A stretch of DNA of 64,000 nucleotides from Auanema rhodensis (lineage: Eukaryota > Nematoda > Chromadorea > Rhabditida > Rhabditidae), in NCBI GenBank assembly GCA_964057225.1, contig OZ059898.1, positions 4,340,001 through 4,404,000 of the forward strand, read 5' to 3'. The position numbers and the translations under genes were made by a program. Within the stretch, counting starts at the first letter, position 1. Every line of letters starts with the position of its first letter. Below are positions 38,354 through 51,468 of this stretch, one piece after another. Below the pieces are notes generated by a model. It was not told where the DNA came from, made no database searches, and was given only the letters and a program-made list of their open reading frames with translations.

Positions 38354-39451
38354 ATCTCAATTAAGTTAAGAACCCAATTTTTCTTCAAAATTTTTGGCTT
38401 ATTCCTCTGAGTTTTTTATCAATTTTCACTTTTTGGTTTTTTTCTTTATTGAGAAGAAGGTTGATTGAGTATAATTAAAAAAAAGCAAAATCGTCAAATT
38501 TTTTTTTTGTTCAAGTTTAAACTCAGACATACTGCTTCTTTAACTATTAAAAACATCAATGATGTAAGCAGACAAGACCATATTCTCAAATAGATTTTAC
38601 GTTTCATAAATTTCGGAACGAAGATATCAATTAGGAAGATTATTAAGATTGTGGTCGGCTTCACCCATTGATGAAGATGTTCTGAAGATTCTAGTTGAAT
38701 CAACGATCATAGCTTGATTCTGAACTTCACGTAAGTATATCAACCTTATCTGAGCATTTGAAGAAGTTTGGGAAATCAAAAACGCTGAAATTGTTCGAAA
38801 AGCGAGCAGTAGTAGAGAACGTATTTGAGGAGTTTTTTCGATTTTTCATTCATTCGATTGAGGTGCCAAAATTTTTTCAAACAAGCGATTGATAAGCTGA
38901 TTAAACGTGGGCAGAAAATTGAATGATAACTAATTTGGTTGAACTCTTTTCAAGAATATAGTACAATGCTATATATTTATCTTCAAAGATTAAAAATTTG
39001 TGACATACATTTCTCCTTTTTTGTGTCTTGGATCAGTAATCTCAAATCAAGTGTTTTCTGGCGTAAAACGGATTCTCTCAACAGAATTCAAATTTATTAA
39101 AATAATACTAATAGTTTATTATTTTTTAAATTTATCTGGCATCATATTAAAACAAAGTTTTTTTTAAATTAAAAACATATTATAATACTAAAACAAAGAA
39201 AAACTTTTTTAATTTTATAAAAATGAGATTCTGAATCACATTGCTGATTGAAATGAAGAATGTCATTGAGGATAATGAGAGAATACTGAGTATGAAAAAA
39301 GAAAACAAATGAAATGTAGTAATCATTGAGCATATGAAAATTTTTTTTTGAAACAAATTATTATTATTATTGACCCAATGAAATGATATATTATTATTTT
39401 TAAAAAAAGAAAGAAAAGAAAGACTTTCATTGTGATATATTATGTATATTT
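38354..39451. other. intergenic region between converging genes, contains a mariner remnant
   Basis: About 1.1 kb between the 3' ends of the bZIP gene (+) and the patched-related gene (-). The middle part (38507-38960) is a transposon relic listed separately; the rest is AT-rich 3' UTR-like DNA. Confidence 0.55.
38507..38960 (+). mobile_element. mariner remnant (N-terminal transposase part)
   Basis: In shifting plus-strand frames the DNA reads FKFKLRHTASLTIKNINDVS, then EDVLKILVEST, then TLSEHLKKFGKSKTLK. This order and spacing match the mariner N-terminus: the first helix-turn-helix, the DE..L..LVES block, and the second helix-turn-helix ending in HLKKxGKxKKL. Several stops and frameshifts are present and no catalytic domain follows, so it is dead. 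Confidence 0.6.
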
Positions 39452-42074
39452 TCATCGTCGAGGAGGTTGATAACCTCGGGGCATTCCAGGATAAAAGACG
39501 AAAGGTTGAGCAGGAACATATGGCCTCCATTGACCACCCATATTTGGCAATTGATTAGGCTCATAGAAGCCATTTCTTGAAGGAGTTTCCGAGGGAACAG
39601 AATTTATATGATATGAACGGCGAGGCGATTCACTTCGAGATGACTGTCTCTTCAAAAATGGATATTTAAATAATATTAATTCATGTGATTTGAACATACT
39701 GGACTAGGTGGAGCTTCGTAAATGGAATCATTACGTGAACTTGCTGAATGATCTTTTCTTCGTCGACGTTCAATTCTAGTTGATGCTGGAGGTTCTCCAA
39801 TTGATGTCTTAATTATATATATATATAATTATATTTAAATATAAAATATTATTACTTCACTATTTCTACGAGAACGACGTGAACGATGATACTTTTTAGT
39901 TTCTCCATATACAGTATTTGTAGATGATATAATTGGTGGAGGTGCTACAATACATTTTAAAACATTTTAAGTTATAAAATAAAATTTATACCAATCGCTA
40001 AATAGTTTGGTGGTGATGGATGAATTGCTGCTGGTACAGAATAAGCATATGAAGCTTGATAGATTCTAATATAAATTATATTTATATATTATAATATATA
40101 TATATATATATTTACCCTTCATTTGAATGAACAATTCTTCCTGTTGTTGGAATATAGTAAATTGAATTTTCATCATCTACATCACAACAGCATTCATAAC
40201 ATGAAAAGGTAAAGCAGGAAATTGATGAATGTTCAGACAAGAAAATCATTAAGCTAAATAGAAATAAGTAAATATCTTTTTTTAAATATTTAGTTTATTA
40301 ACTTACTTTGGCAGGAAGAATAAATAATGAATAACACATGCTGCTGAATTAATAAGAAGAACTTTCCAGATATGGTACACGATGGGAGATCCAATTAGGA
40401 AGAGTGGTAAGTAACTAACTATAGGTACTGCACAAGCAAATACTACGGGGTATAAAGTAGCCTATAATGTAAAATAATTATAATTATCTTTTATTTTGAT
40501 AATAAATACTTGGAAAGTATATTGAATACGAGTTACAGCACGTTGTTGACCACGACCAGAAGCGGAATATGAATAACAGAATGATATAACGATAACACAC
40601 GTTAAAGCATTACCTATAAATATAAAATAAATTATATTTTATATAAATAATAATATAACTAACCAGCAAGAATCATTGTAAATGTAATAATATTTAAAGG
40701 AACACCCCAAAGTGTAGCATATCCAATAGATTCCATTACAACTTTAAAATAATAATTTTAATAAATAAAAATAATTGAAATTACCAGCAGCTGATGTAAA
40801 AAGAAGAAGGAAAGTTAAGGCAGGTTGTCCAAAACATAAAAGTGAAAATAGGAATAAGCAAACCATTAAAATTCCAAGAGCAACCAATACAATACTAATA
40901 GTCTAATATAATAAATAATATTAATTATATATAAAATATAAATGAAATTACCTGCATATCATGAAGAAGTGATAAGGTAAATGGTGCTTTGACAGATACA
41001 GGTAAATGATATATTGAAGCTTTATCTAATAATTGTTCAACCATATATCTTCTAAAATTAAAAAAAATATATAAATTATAAAGAGAAATATATATTTACC
41101 TTTCATTAACACCTTTAGCTGTTAATTCTAAATACATACGTGATCTAACTATTTGTGTTTGAAAACGATCAAATGTTATATCAGATGTAAATCTTTTATA
41201 TGTATCAGTTGTTAAAAATACTAAATTAACAACTGGAACAAATGTATCCTATAATATTAATTATTATTATTATTAATTATTATAATTATATCTTACTGTA
41301 TTTACATCATATATACTGTCTTTTTCAAATTTTTTGAATTCATTCAACCAACTTATACTACGAGCAGCAAATCCATTTGTCTATATAAGATTTAATTTTT
41401 TAATTTTTCAACTTTAATTTACCACAGCCCAATCCATTAATTCAGTTAATGATTTCTGAATAGCTTGATCATGATAATCAATAGGTTGATCAACAATAAC
41501 CTATATGAATATTTATAAAAAAATAAAATATTTAATTATAATCTTACTTCAAGATATTCTTTTGTTTTTCCATACATTTCTTTATATTCTTTTAAAAACA
41601 TACTTGGGGCTGATTCAGATGGAAGAAAGTATTCTTCACGTAAATCAACTCTGAATTTTTAAAAATTTATTTTGACAAAAATAAATAAATAAACATACTT
41701 TACTGTTGAACATCCCCAAGCAGCTAATAAGAGATAAATAGTTCCAAAGAATACTAATGGATAACGAATTCTTGATACAATCAATTGAGAAGCTAATGTT
41801 CTACTGATTGAAGGACGATTATCTAATAGCCGATCATGTAATGAAAACAGTGATGTTGTATCATAATCAGATAAATTTGGAGCTGAAAAATAGAAATATC
41901 TAAAGAAAAAAAAAGTTTTTTTTTTCGAAGTTTTGTGCGGTTTGAGCTTATAAATATTATTTTTAAAAATCTAAACTTTAAATATTTGTTATAGTAGTAT
42001 ATAAAACAAAACAAAATTTCAACAACAAACAATCCTGAATAAACATTTTTTTCAAATTTTAACTAATTTTAGCT

Positions 42075-42118
<44 letters not shown>

Positions 42119-44985
42119 ATTAATATAAATTAAATAATTTACCAGTAAAGTGTGTGTCACCAGTTTTGAAACATTGATACCATTTAACTCCTTTAGCTTC
42201 ACGTCGTCCACCCATATATAAGAATACAGCTAAGAACCTGAATAAAAATTGAAAAATATCAATTATATATTAATTGAAAAAGAGTAATACATAGAAAATG
42301 TATTGAAATCAAATAGTCTTTTCCAGCTATAAGATCAGAAAAAAACAAGAATAAACTCCAGCAAAATACATACATAAAGAGCATGAAAATGAGAGCAGCA
42401 CAGGCTGACGAAAGAGTGACGAAAGTAGATTGCATGTGTAAGTTCTTTGAAAATATGCCAACAATTCCTGAATATATATTCTTATACTTAAAACAAAAAC
42501 ATATATTATATGTATGTTTATTACCAAAACTAATGCTAACAATAGCTATACCACTTGCGATTCCAGGACCATCATAAGATAATATGAAAGCAAGTTTTTC
42601 AGTGGGATGTAAACTGGCAAAAGAGAATCGTGACCAAGCAAAATGTAAATGAAATGAGTATAATAGTCCAATTGCTGAAAGAAGCTCAAAAGTAATATCA
42701 AATATTAAAACCATATATACGTCAATAAAAAATATAAAATAAAGATTTAAAATGAGATAAATTGAATAGGTTTTCATTTTAAACGTCATCATATGAAACA
42801 TTATAAGATTTGAAATCTTATAATATTATAATTAAATATGATAAATAATTCAAAAATTATTAAAATAAATTGTATTTTAACTATTATTTAATAATTAATG
42901 ATTTATATATATTTGAATATAAACAAATATATTTATGGCAATGTTTCATGTCATTCTAACTGAATGTTGCCCTTGTTTCATATAAAATTCCGGTCTTATA
43001 CCTTTATATGTCAAAGAAAAAAAAAAGAAAACTAATTAGAAAACTAACCAATAATAACAAAAAATACTGGCCATAATATGGGATTGTAAATAAATGAAAA
43101 GGCTGATTGAACGAATAAGCCGAAAGCTGAGATGACAAGAAGTATAAAACCTATTTGGACACCAACTAGTGGTTTACTCTGAACATAAAATATATTTAAT
43201 TTGAATAATATTTTTATTTTACCTGGTAAGCATTTGAAGCAAATGTGGCTAAAAAGGCAAAAACAACTAAGATAAGTGCCGAAAATACAAGAAACTGATG
43301 TGTTGTAGTTACAGATTCAATTACAGAAGAATTAAATGTTGTTGGTGACCAAGGTAAGAATGTCACATTTCCAGCTGATGTATGATTAACCTTAAATATT
43401 ATTTTTATAATTTATTTATTATATTTTAATTTTAATGAATCACCTGATCAAAAAAGTTTTTTGTCCACATTTCATGTTGATTATTGTCTAAATCATTACG
43501 GATTTGGAATGTCATTAAGAATGATTGAGCTTTTGATATAGCACCATCTGTATCTGTTTCAACTCCTTAAAAAAATTTTTTTTTATTCAAAATTATTTAT
43601 TTGTATTATAAACCTCCTATTGAAGAACCCAAATAAACACGACTTAAATTACTTGAATCTTTACTCATACTAACAAATGTTTCAGGAAACGTTAAAGCAA
43701 CCTAAAACTTTATTTAAAAATTTAAAAATTGGATTGTTTAAACCTGGGGACTTTTCTTTATTATACGATCAACCATTTCTCGTTCTAGTTCGCAATTAGC
43801 TGAGCAACTTTCTAAGAAATCTCGTCGAGCATTAGGGAAATCGTCGATTTTTCGTTTAAGTACGGTATATGCAAGAACAGCATCACGACGTAAAATTGAA
43901 TCTTTGTTATCCCTTAAGAATATTTGAAAATTTAAAACTTGAAAACTTGAAAACATACAAAGTTTTCATGAGTATGGCATAACTATGTTCATCTAAACAG
44001 TTAAGAGCAGTAAATGCTGGATTACTACTAACAAAAGGTGGAAGAGATGTTCGTGCTACTCCAAACCCATTACTAATCACATCACTTTTTCCAAATAAAT
44101 GAGAGAATGGAAGTGATATAAGCAGTTTGTCATGATTAACTACAGGAGCAATTATTGATAAAGCCAAAAGAATTAGAGGAATAGCCTAAAATAATTTTTT
44201 TTCAAATAAAATTTTTTAATTAATTACCGTAAAAAGAAAAGTATGATTAGCTACAAGTTTTCCCAAATACCATAACATTCTTCTTAATCCAGATTCAATA
44301 AATGATAATGATCGAATTCTGTATACTGCTTGAGTAAAAACTGAAATATAACAAAAATAATTTTCTTTTTTCTTTTAAAATTAAAATTTTTATTTGTAAT
44401 TACCTCCACCACCTCCATAAACAATAGCTGGATGTGATTGTTGTAACATATCCATCTTTTGAACATATTGAGCTAATTGCATATCATTTGTAATTCTTCG
44501 AACTAATGAACGTTGTTTTTCAATTTTTTGCTCACGCCGTTCAAGTGTTGAGGAATTTGAAGTTGGCTCCTTAAATATTAATATATTCGTTTTCTTTCAT
44601 TATATTGGTTATACTTCAACATAGCTTGTACGTTCAGTAGAGCTTGAATTCGTATTTTCTTTTGATTCTGATTTGAAGAAATGTGATTCTAATTGTTCTT
44701 CTTTACTACTTGTAGTTCCGTTTGATACACCATCAGATGGAGGAGGATTATTAGGAATTGTTGGAGGAGGTCCAAGCTAAAGGAGATAATCATTGAGGTT
44801 TTTTATTTATAATTGATAATGTTATAACATTGTTCGTTTTATAACGGAACGGTTTCTGATCAATCAACAAGCCAAATGACTGGAAAATAAGAAATGACAA
44901 ACTACTGATAAGATGTTGACGATTGTCAGATAAGTTAAGAGAGCGTGTTTAGCAATATAGGTGATCTTGACCTATAAATGCGGAG

Positions 44986-45042
<57 letters not shown>

Positions 45043-45505
45043 ATATGAGTGAAAGATAAATGTAATTTCAAAGTAAGTAGATGTAGAATAGCTTCGAATT
45101 AACAAGGTCGATATGGTCACTACTATGACTAACTGCTAGTAATTGAAAAATAAAAGAAAGTTGATTTAAAAAAAAAGAGAAAGAGAGAATTACAGAAAGT
45201 ACTTTTGTAACATTAATAGAAACTATGGTGACAACTTTTTTTTTTGGATTACAATACATGTAACTATTTCAATCAAAAAAATGTACAGATTGTATAAACA
45301 AATGTATTTTTTCTTAAAAACTATTGTCAGTTCATTATGAATAAAATATATTTGGGAATTTTGATAAAGCTTCTGATAAATTGGATTAAAAGATAAAACT
45401 CACAGATTGAGCATCATCATCTGATATAAATCTTCTTTCCATTCGTATGCTTGGAGGCATACGATTCACAGCATCAGGGCCATGAAGACCCTTTTTGTAA
45501 ACCAT
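39452..45505 (-). CDS. patched-related RND/sterol-sensing-domain membrane protein, 1193 aa, 29 exons
   Basis: Twenty-nine exons traced from 45505 (ATG) to 39452 (stop), including 45505-45404, 44776-44615, 44569-44404, 44185-43959, 42674-42525, 41882-41699, 40902-40785, 40461-40307 and 39649-39452; every phase agrees. The N-terminal ~165 residues are cytoplasmic, with Pro and Ser/Glu runs. A first membrane span (FTAIPLILLALSIIA) leads into a large extracellular loop containing Cys and glycosylation sites. A sterol-sensing-type bundle follows (LVFSALILVVFAFLATFA; GVQIGFILLVISAFGLFVQS; VFFVIIAIGLLYSFHLHFAW; FLAVFLYMGGRREAKG). A second half repeats the layout, ending in a His/Arg/Ser/Pro-rich tail. 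This is the patched/PTR/dispatched fold. The acidic residue usually found in the transmembrane-4 and -10 motifs is not seen. Acceptors near 45509 and 45515 precede the ATG. Sub-family is unresolved. Confidence 0.85.
42077..42111. repeat. (TA)n microsatellite in an intron
   Basis: About 17 TA units in the intron between exons 42237-42143 and 41882-41699 of the patched-related gene. Confidence 0.9.
44991..45040. repeat. (GA)n microsatellite in an intron
   Basis: About 25 GA units in the first intron of the patched-related gene. Confidence 0.95.
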
Positions 45506-45887
45506 TACCTGTTACTATAAAAAATTATAAAATATTGAAATATATCGAAAAGAACATATAATTAAATATAAAATTTAAAATTTAAAAAAAGTAAAGTAAG
45601 AGTATATTTCTAATTAAAACATCTGATAAGTTTAGAACAATTAGTGATATGTACTATATGAACTATCAAAAGAATAGTAATAAATAATAAGAATAAAGAG
45701 TCGGGACCTCAATCGATCTCAATAAAAGGTCAATCGAGAGAGCCTACAGGCGAAACACACGGAGAAGAACGGTAGTAACGATGAAGACAATATTGACAAC
45801 GGCGGTATCACGGATTCTTAGAAGGACGATGTACATATATGGGGGGGGGGGTGAGAAAAAGAGATTGGGAACAGAATAGAGAGAGGG

Positions 45888-45919
<32 letters not shown>

Positions 45920-47256
45920 TGAAGTAGTAGCGCTAGATTTCGGCTGATCATATCAGTTGATAAACCATGATCGACCGAATTATACTTTGGAAGGAATTTT
46001 GGTATGATTCAATCATAAGGTCAATTTTACGTTTTGAAAGTATTAACCCTGAGGCGATTCTGGTAGAGAAGAGGCTTAAGAAGTAATAAATAATTGAAAA
46101 GAAAGTTGTAAAGATAGAATTGAAAAAACAGAATTTTTACAAAAAATAAATGGAAGTTAACTGAGAAGATGGTAAGATGCACCTTAATTTGTTCTTGATT
46201 CTATTGAATCCAAAAGTATATTTCCGACAAATGATTTGAGACTAATTAGAAAGATGATTCGATAATACATATGTATCTGAGAATATAAAGATAAGATGTT
46301 TTATAAAGATATAATAAATTATAATTATAATATATAATTTATAAATTAATTATATTTTAATAAAAATTCAAAAATTAAAAGAAAAATTTGAAAAGAAAAA
46401 ATGAAATAAAATGGTGATAACTACTTGTGATACGAATGATTGAAGACGTTCATGAACAACAGAAACAATAAGAATCTCCAGAAGGGAGGAGTCTGTTTAG
46501 AACGATCGAACGGATATTTGACATGTATCCTATCCGTTCAAATCATTTGGCACTCCCCATCATCTATTGATATTGTTATTGAGAAGATTGAAAGAAACAT
46601 TTCTCAGGAAGGAAGAAAGGTATGAATGTAATTTCTCCTTTAGTCTCTCTCTCCCTCTCTCTCTCATTCTCTCTCTCTTTCGCAAACTATATATAATTGA
46701 GAAATCTTGTTGTTAGATACATATAAACATATATTCTATACTAAAGAGTCCAAGATTAAGATGAACATAATCAACATTATCTAATAAAATTATATAAAAT
46801 AGTAATAAAAGACAAGAATATTAATATAAGATTAATTAAATATTTTTTTATAAAAATTCGAATATTTTAAAAATTTATTCAATTATAATAAACAAAAAGA
46901 TTTATGACAATATTTGGTTATAACTATAAGTAGTATTCATTACAAATTGGCTCCTAATTGTTGAATGAGATACATGACCAGCAATGGAAATATTACTTGA
47001 AATAGAATGAGAGAGAGAAAAGAATAAAACAAAAAGAAAATAGAAGAAGACATGTTAATAATAGATTAGTAAGGGATTTTAATTATATTTATTAGTATTT
47101 TGAAAGAACTTCTTAATGATTATATAATATTTGAGGTAGATGAAAAAGGTTTATAATGTGGAAAAAAAAGAATTATTAGATATATATGTATGTATATATA
47201 TATATAGTTAAGTGTATGTTAAGTAAATGTTAGTGTATTTATATACAATATGATAT
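45506..47256. other. intergenic region upstream of the patched-related gene
   Basis: About 1.75 kb between two minus-strand genes, too far for a tight operon. It contains a run of ten G near 45841, GA/AAAG repeats near 45890-45920, and CT repeats near 46645-46680. A patch near 45700-45840 is richer in G+C and may be promoter or 5' UTR. No exon was found to link the genes on either side. Confidence 0.5.
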
Positions 47257-48733
47257 TCACCATAATGATCTTTTAGTATGTTCTTCAACAAAAACTGTTT
47301 TAACACTATTTAGAAGTTGAAAAAATGAATTAAAAATAGTATTAAAGGCAAGAAATATGAACTTGAAAACAAGAGAAATACAATTTCGGATAAAAGATAT
47401 AAGATGATTTACATTTTCGCCCATATTTTCCATTAATTCTTCATAACCTCTATAAATCTAAAACAATTATATTACTTAATAGAAATATTTTATTTGTAAA
47501 TCTAACCGTATCTATAGTTCCTCCGAATATAGCCCACAAAATGGTTTGAATTGCAGCAAAACCATCGAAGATTGATTTAAAGAAGTTTTTGAATCCTAAA
47601 ATTTTAAATTTTAATATCTTCTAAATTAAAAATATATACCTGAATTAGCTTCATATGAAACTTGATTAATTTGAGAAAGTAATTCAGCCAAATAACTTTC
47701 TTGTTCTTCACATAAAGCATCAAACAGAGGACAAAATGGTCCAGCAAAATATCTTTAACATGGAAAAATTATTGTTTTTTTTTTAAATAAATAAAACTCA
47801 CGTGCAGAAAATTCCAGATTCTTGTGGGGAAACGATATGGCGAATAAAGCGGAGAAGTACAACAGAGACGAATAATGCCATGAGAGAAAGAATAGCCAAT
47901 CCACTTAAACGAATGATTTCTCTGAAAATATAGATTTGGCTAAAGAAATAAAGATGAAACTAACTTGTGTTCTTGTGGAAACTGATATAAACAGTTTTTT
48001 AATTTATAAATCTCTGATTTCAAAGTGATTATACATTGAGGTAATTCAGTAGATGATGATTGTGAATCAGTTGTTCCATTTTGATGTTTTGACTCATCAG
48101 AAGATATAGAAGTAGTTGTAACTTCTTGAGTTTGGTCAGGCATTACAGATATCTCGTTAGATGGAGAAATAGGAATTTCAGATGAAGTAGGGATTAATTC
48201 TTTTTCTGAAATATCACAAGAATTGATTAGATGATCACTATTATCAATAGTAATATCATCTATATCATTAGTATTAGAACTAGATGAAGAGCAAGATATT
48301 TGATCCACATTAATATGAATTGTAGTCATAATCATGAATACTATGAATAAAGAATAGAGAAGCTTCAATCTCAAACAATAAGAAAACGAAGAAGAAAAAG
48401 AAAAAAGAAAAAGGTACTTTCTTAAGTAAATATAAGATTGGTAAACGAACCAATTTAACAAAAGAAAATAAAAGTTAACATGATTGAAGTATTGAGACCA
48501 TATGACTGAGTTAACAAGCTCATATCATCTACAAGTTGTAAATGTTTCTTCATTTCAGCTATTGTAGTATTGTGAAACTAAGATTTCTAATTAGTAGTTT
48601 TTACAACTTTTACCACAAAAATTTTAAATGTTAGAATTAATTTTTGGAAGTTATTATATGAAAAGAAGATTTGAAATTAAATAAAATCAGTTAATTATCT
48701 TTATTTGGTTATTAGAAAGGAATAAATTAATAG

Positions 48734-48778
<45 letters not shown>

Positions 48779-48875
48779 GTTAGAACTAACCTTCAGAGGT
48801 TGTTGGCTGAAGTTCTTCAATAATCTTGCTTTTACCCAACTTCTTATTTGAACGTAATTTATTTAAAAAGGCCAT
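47257..48875 (-). CDS. unrecognised Ser/Thr-rich multispan membrane protein, about 380 aa
   Basis: Seven exons: 48875-48791, 48558-48480, 48420-47965, 47921-47802, 47752-47640, 47595-47507, 47457-47257; phases close to 380 residues ending ...HTKRSLW. An in-frame 51-base segment with GT/CAAG ends (about 47415-47365) might be spliced out. The N-terminal 80 residues are cytosolic-looking, followed by a hydrophobic stretch (LKLLYSLFIVFMIMTTIHIN). A ~120-residue region rich in Ser, Thr, Asp and Glu (SCSSSSSNTNDIDDI) comes next, then a second span (GLAILSLMALFVSVVLLRFI). A segment with four Cys (IFCTYFAGPFCPLFDALCEE) and hydrophobic helices (FIFLAFNTIFNSFFQLL) complete it. I do not recognise the family. 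The stop overlaps a donor-like GTGAAT, but splicing to the next gene would break frame, so it is treated as separate. The second exon start is the least sure. Confidence 0.6.
48735..48776. repeat. (TA)n microsatellite
   Basis: About 20 TA units in the first intron of the unrecognised membrane-protein gene. Confidence 0.9.
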
Positions 48876-49310
48876 GCTTTCAGATTGAGAGATTATCTAT
48901 ATTGAAATGTTAAAATTAAATTTAAAATAAGGTAAAGAATGGTTAAAAAGAAAAATATTATGTATATAATAAGAAAATGTTATATGAATTATAATATTAG
49001 TTAAATAATATTAAATAAATAAATATAATAAAATAAAGAATGATATAGATAATTCTTATACATTTAATACTTAAAAAATATTTTTAATAAGAAAATTATA
49101 ATTATATATTATTATTATTATAAAAATATATTTATATTATTCAATAATGCTACTTCTCCTGAATTTATATATTATTTTATTTGTATTAGATGAATGAAAT
49201 ATACATACGTATTTATTTCATATCTAGCTTTTTTCTTTATGTCAAAGAAGTCCGAATATTCGGGTATGTATGTTGTACATACATACAATTTGAATTGAAG
49301 ATAGCTTAAG

Positions 49311-49314
<4 letters not shown>

Positions 49315-49353
<39 letters not shown>
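49315..49353. repeat. (CT)n microsatellite
   Basis: About 17 CT units, slightly interrupted at the end. Confidence 0.9.
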
Positions 49354-49355
<2 letters not shown>

Positions 49356-51398
49356 ATAACATCAAACGTTAGTTAGTCGTTTTTCATTTGAAAATAAAAA
49401 AAACTTTGCCATTGATTGTTCTCGTTAACAACGTGTGACCTAATGGCAATGTCAATAAAGCTTCTAATACTCAACTTGTGAAATACGAAAGAAGAAGAAG
49501 AAGAAGAATAAAGAAGTTGAGTTGACTTAAAGATTGAAGCATTTGGTGATGGAAATATTCCATATGTTAGTCAGCAGTAAGGAAGCTACTAATGACTTAA
49601 AGAGATTATAAATAAGATAAAAGACGATTGTAACCGATTGTTAGTTCTAAAACTAAAGAGATTGAGTTTCCTTTAACCCAATTGAATTTGTTTTTTATTG
49701 GGCAGAAAAACAATACGAAACTTTTCTTTTTGAGCAAAATAGGAATGCCACGAGTATTTTGAATATAAGACAAGATTATATTGAGTGAAATAATAAATTC
49801 TGAAGAATATTATTATTGTATTAACTAATATCAAGAATATAAGAATCAAAATTAGTCTAAGTTAGAGAGTGTAAGTGATCTCACAAGATACAAACAAGGC
49901 GAAAAGCGTGTTTGTTGGTTTTGCAACACTTATGAACTAAACTCCTTTCGGCACCTATCTAAATATTTCTCTTTTCATTGACTTCGTAAGGCTGCTTTCT
50001 CTCTCTCGTTCTCTCTTAAATCAAGAGAACAAAGCAAAACATAAATACATAATCAATCGGATTAGACTGTTTCTAATCGTCTAAATACAACCTTCCGTAT
50101 TCCAGAAAATTTTAAGAAAATTAGTATCTTTTCATAACATTCCGAAAGAGAAAAGTATGATGAAAATAGTGAGAAATAGTGAGAGAGAGAGAATATTAAT
50201 GATTTTAAAAGAGAGAGAGAGAAAGGGAGGAAAGAGAGAGAGAGAGGGGGAGGAAGGAGAGAAAAAAGACAAATATTTGTGATGACATCACATACACACA
50301 CATACATATATCTACATATAACATGATGACCAGATGTTAAAAACCAGATAGAGTATTGGTATTAGAAAGCTTAGAAATATTATTAATATATTTAGTTAGA
50401 AATAGGCTGAATCTCTTATTTCATGTAGCTGGACACATGCGTAAGAGTCAGAGCATTTCTTTGTGATGAGGGAGATAAGCAGCAAGCAAATCAACATTTC
50501 GAATTTGAAAAACAGGAAGACAAATTTCTATTTCGTTGTTCATAACAAATTTTTTAAGGAAATTTAGTAAAATTTAAGAAACGAGTAGCCAATAATTCTG
50601 ATTTTCAACTGAAAACTGTGAGAAATTTATTTAGGACGTGTTTGTCCTTGAATCGCTTCACTAATTGTTTAATAGTGACTATATACGGAAGAAATATGAT
50701 GACAGAATGCTAAAAATTCCAAAAAAAAATAGTTTTTATAAGAAATTCTTAAATGTAGAAGAAAGAGTTATATACTACTTAAGTGAGTTTATGATTTTAT
50801 TGTTAAATAGGATTAATAGAAGTTTAGTGAGAAAAATGGAAGAGAATATGAATTAAATCACATAGTTTGTTTGAAAAAAGTAAATATAAAATATATGATT
50901 ATTTTTATATAAATTCTTTTTTTAAAATATTGAAATAAGTTCAAATTGCAATGAGAACGACGTTTGATATTGATGAACTTTGTACTTAGCAGAAATAGCT
51001 GATCCTAATAAGAGATACGAAATCTCAGTAAAAGCTATCTAGAAACATTTAGCTAGAGCAGCGCAGGGATTTGAAGGAATATTCAATCTGAGGATATGAA
51101 CGAGATACAGAGAAGAAGAGCATGGATAGGGAATAATCTTACTTGGTAAGAGGAGACAGCAGATACTCTTAGTAAACGATATTACACATATTCACACAGA
51201 GTATTCAAGCATTCGAGGATCTAGATAGAGATCTAATTATTCCAAAAGTAAGCTGACGCACATGCATCAGAAACAAGGATACCAAGGGATACTGGAACAG
51301 GGGATGTTAGAGAAAGAGAATAAGAGTAAATGTTAGAGAATATAGAAGGCAGGGTTGAAAATGAACAGAAAAGGAGAAGGAAAATAGAAGAGGGAACT

Positions 51399-51414
<16 letters not shown>

Positions 51415-51466
<52 letters not shown>
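51415..51466. repeat. (AG)n microsatellite
   Basis: About 26 AG units preceded by AAAG units. Leu/Ser open frames on the other strand come from this repeat. Confidence 0.95.

Positions 51467-51468
<2 letters not shown>

Noticed and set aside
39452-48875. One giant gene joining the unrecognised membrane protein and the patched-related protein
   Set aside because: The last exon of the upstream gene ends in TGG TGA, and its donor phase does not match the acceptor before 45505, so joining breaks frame.
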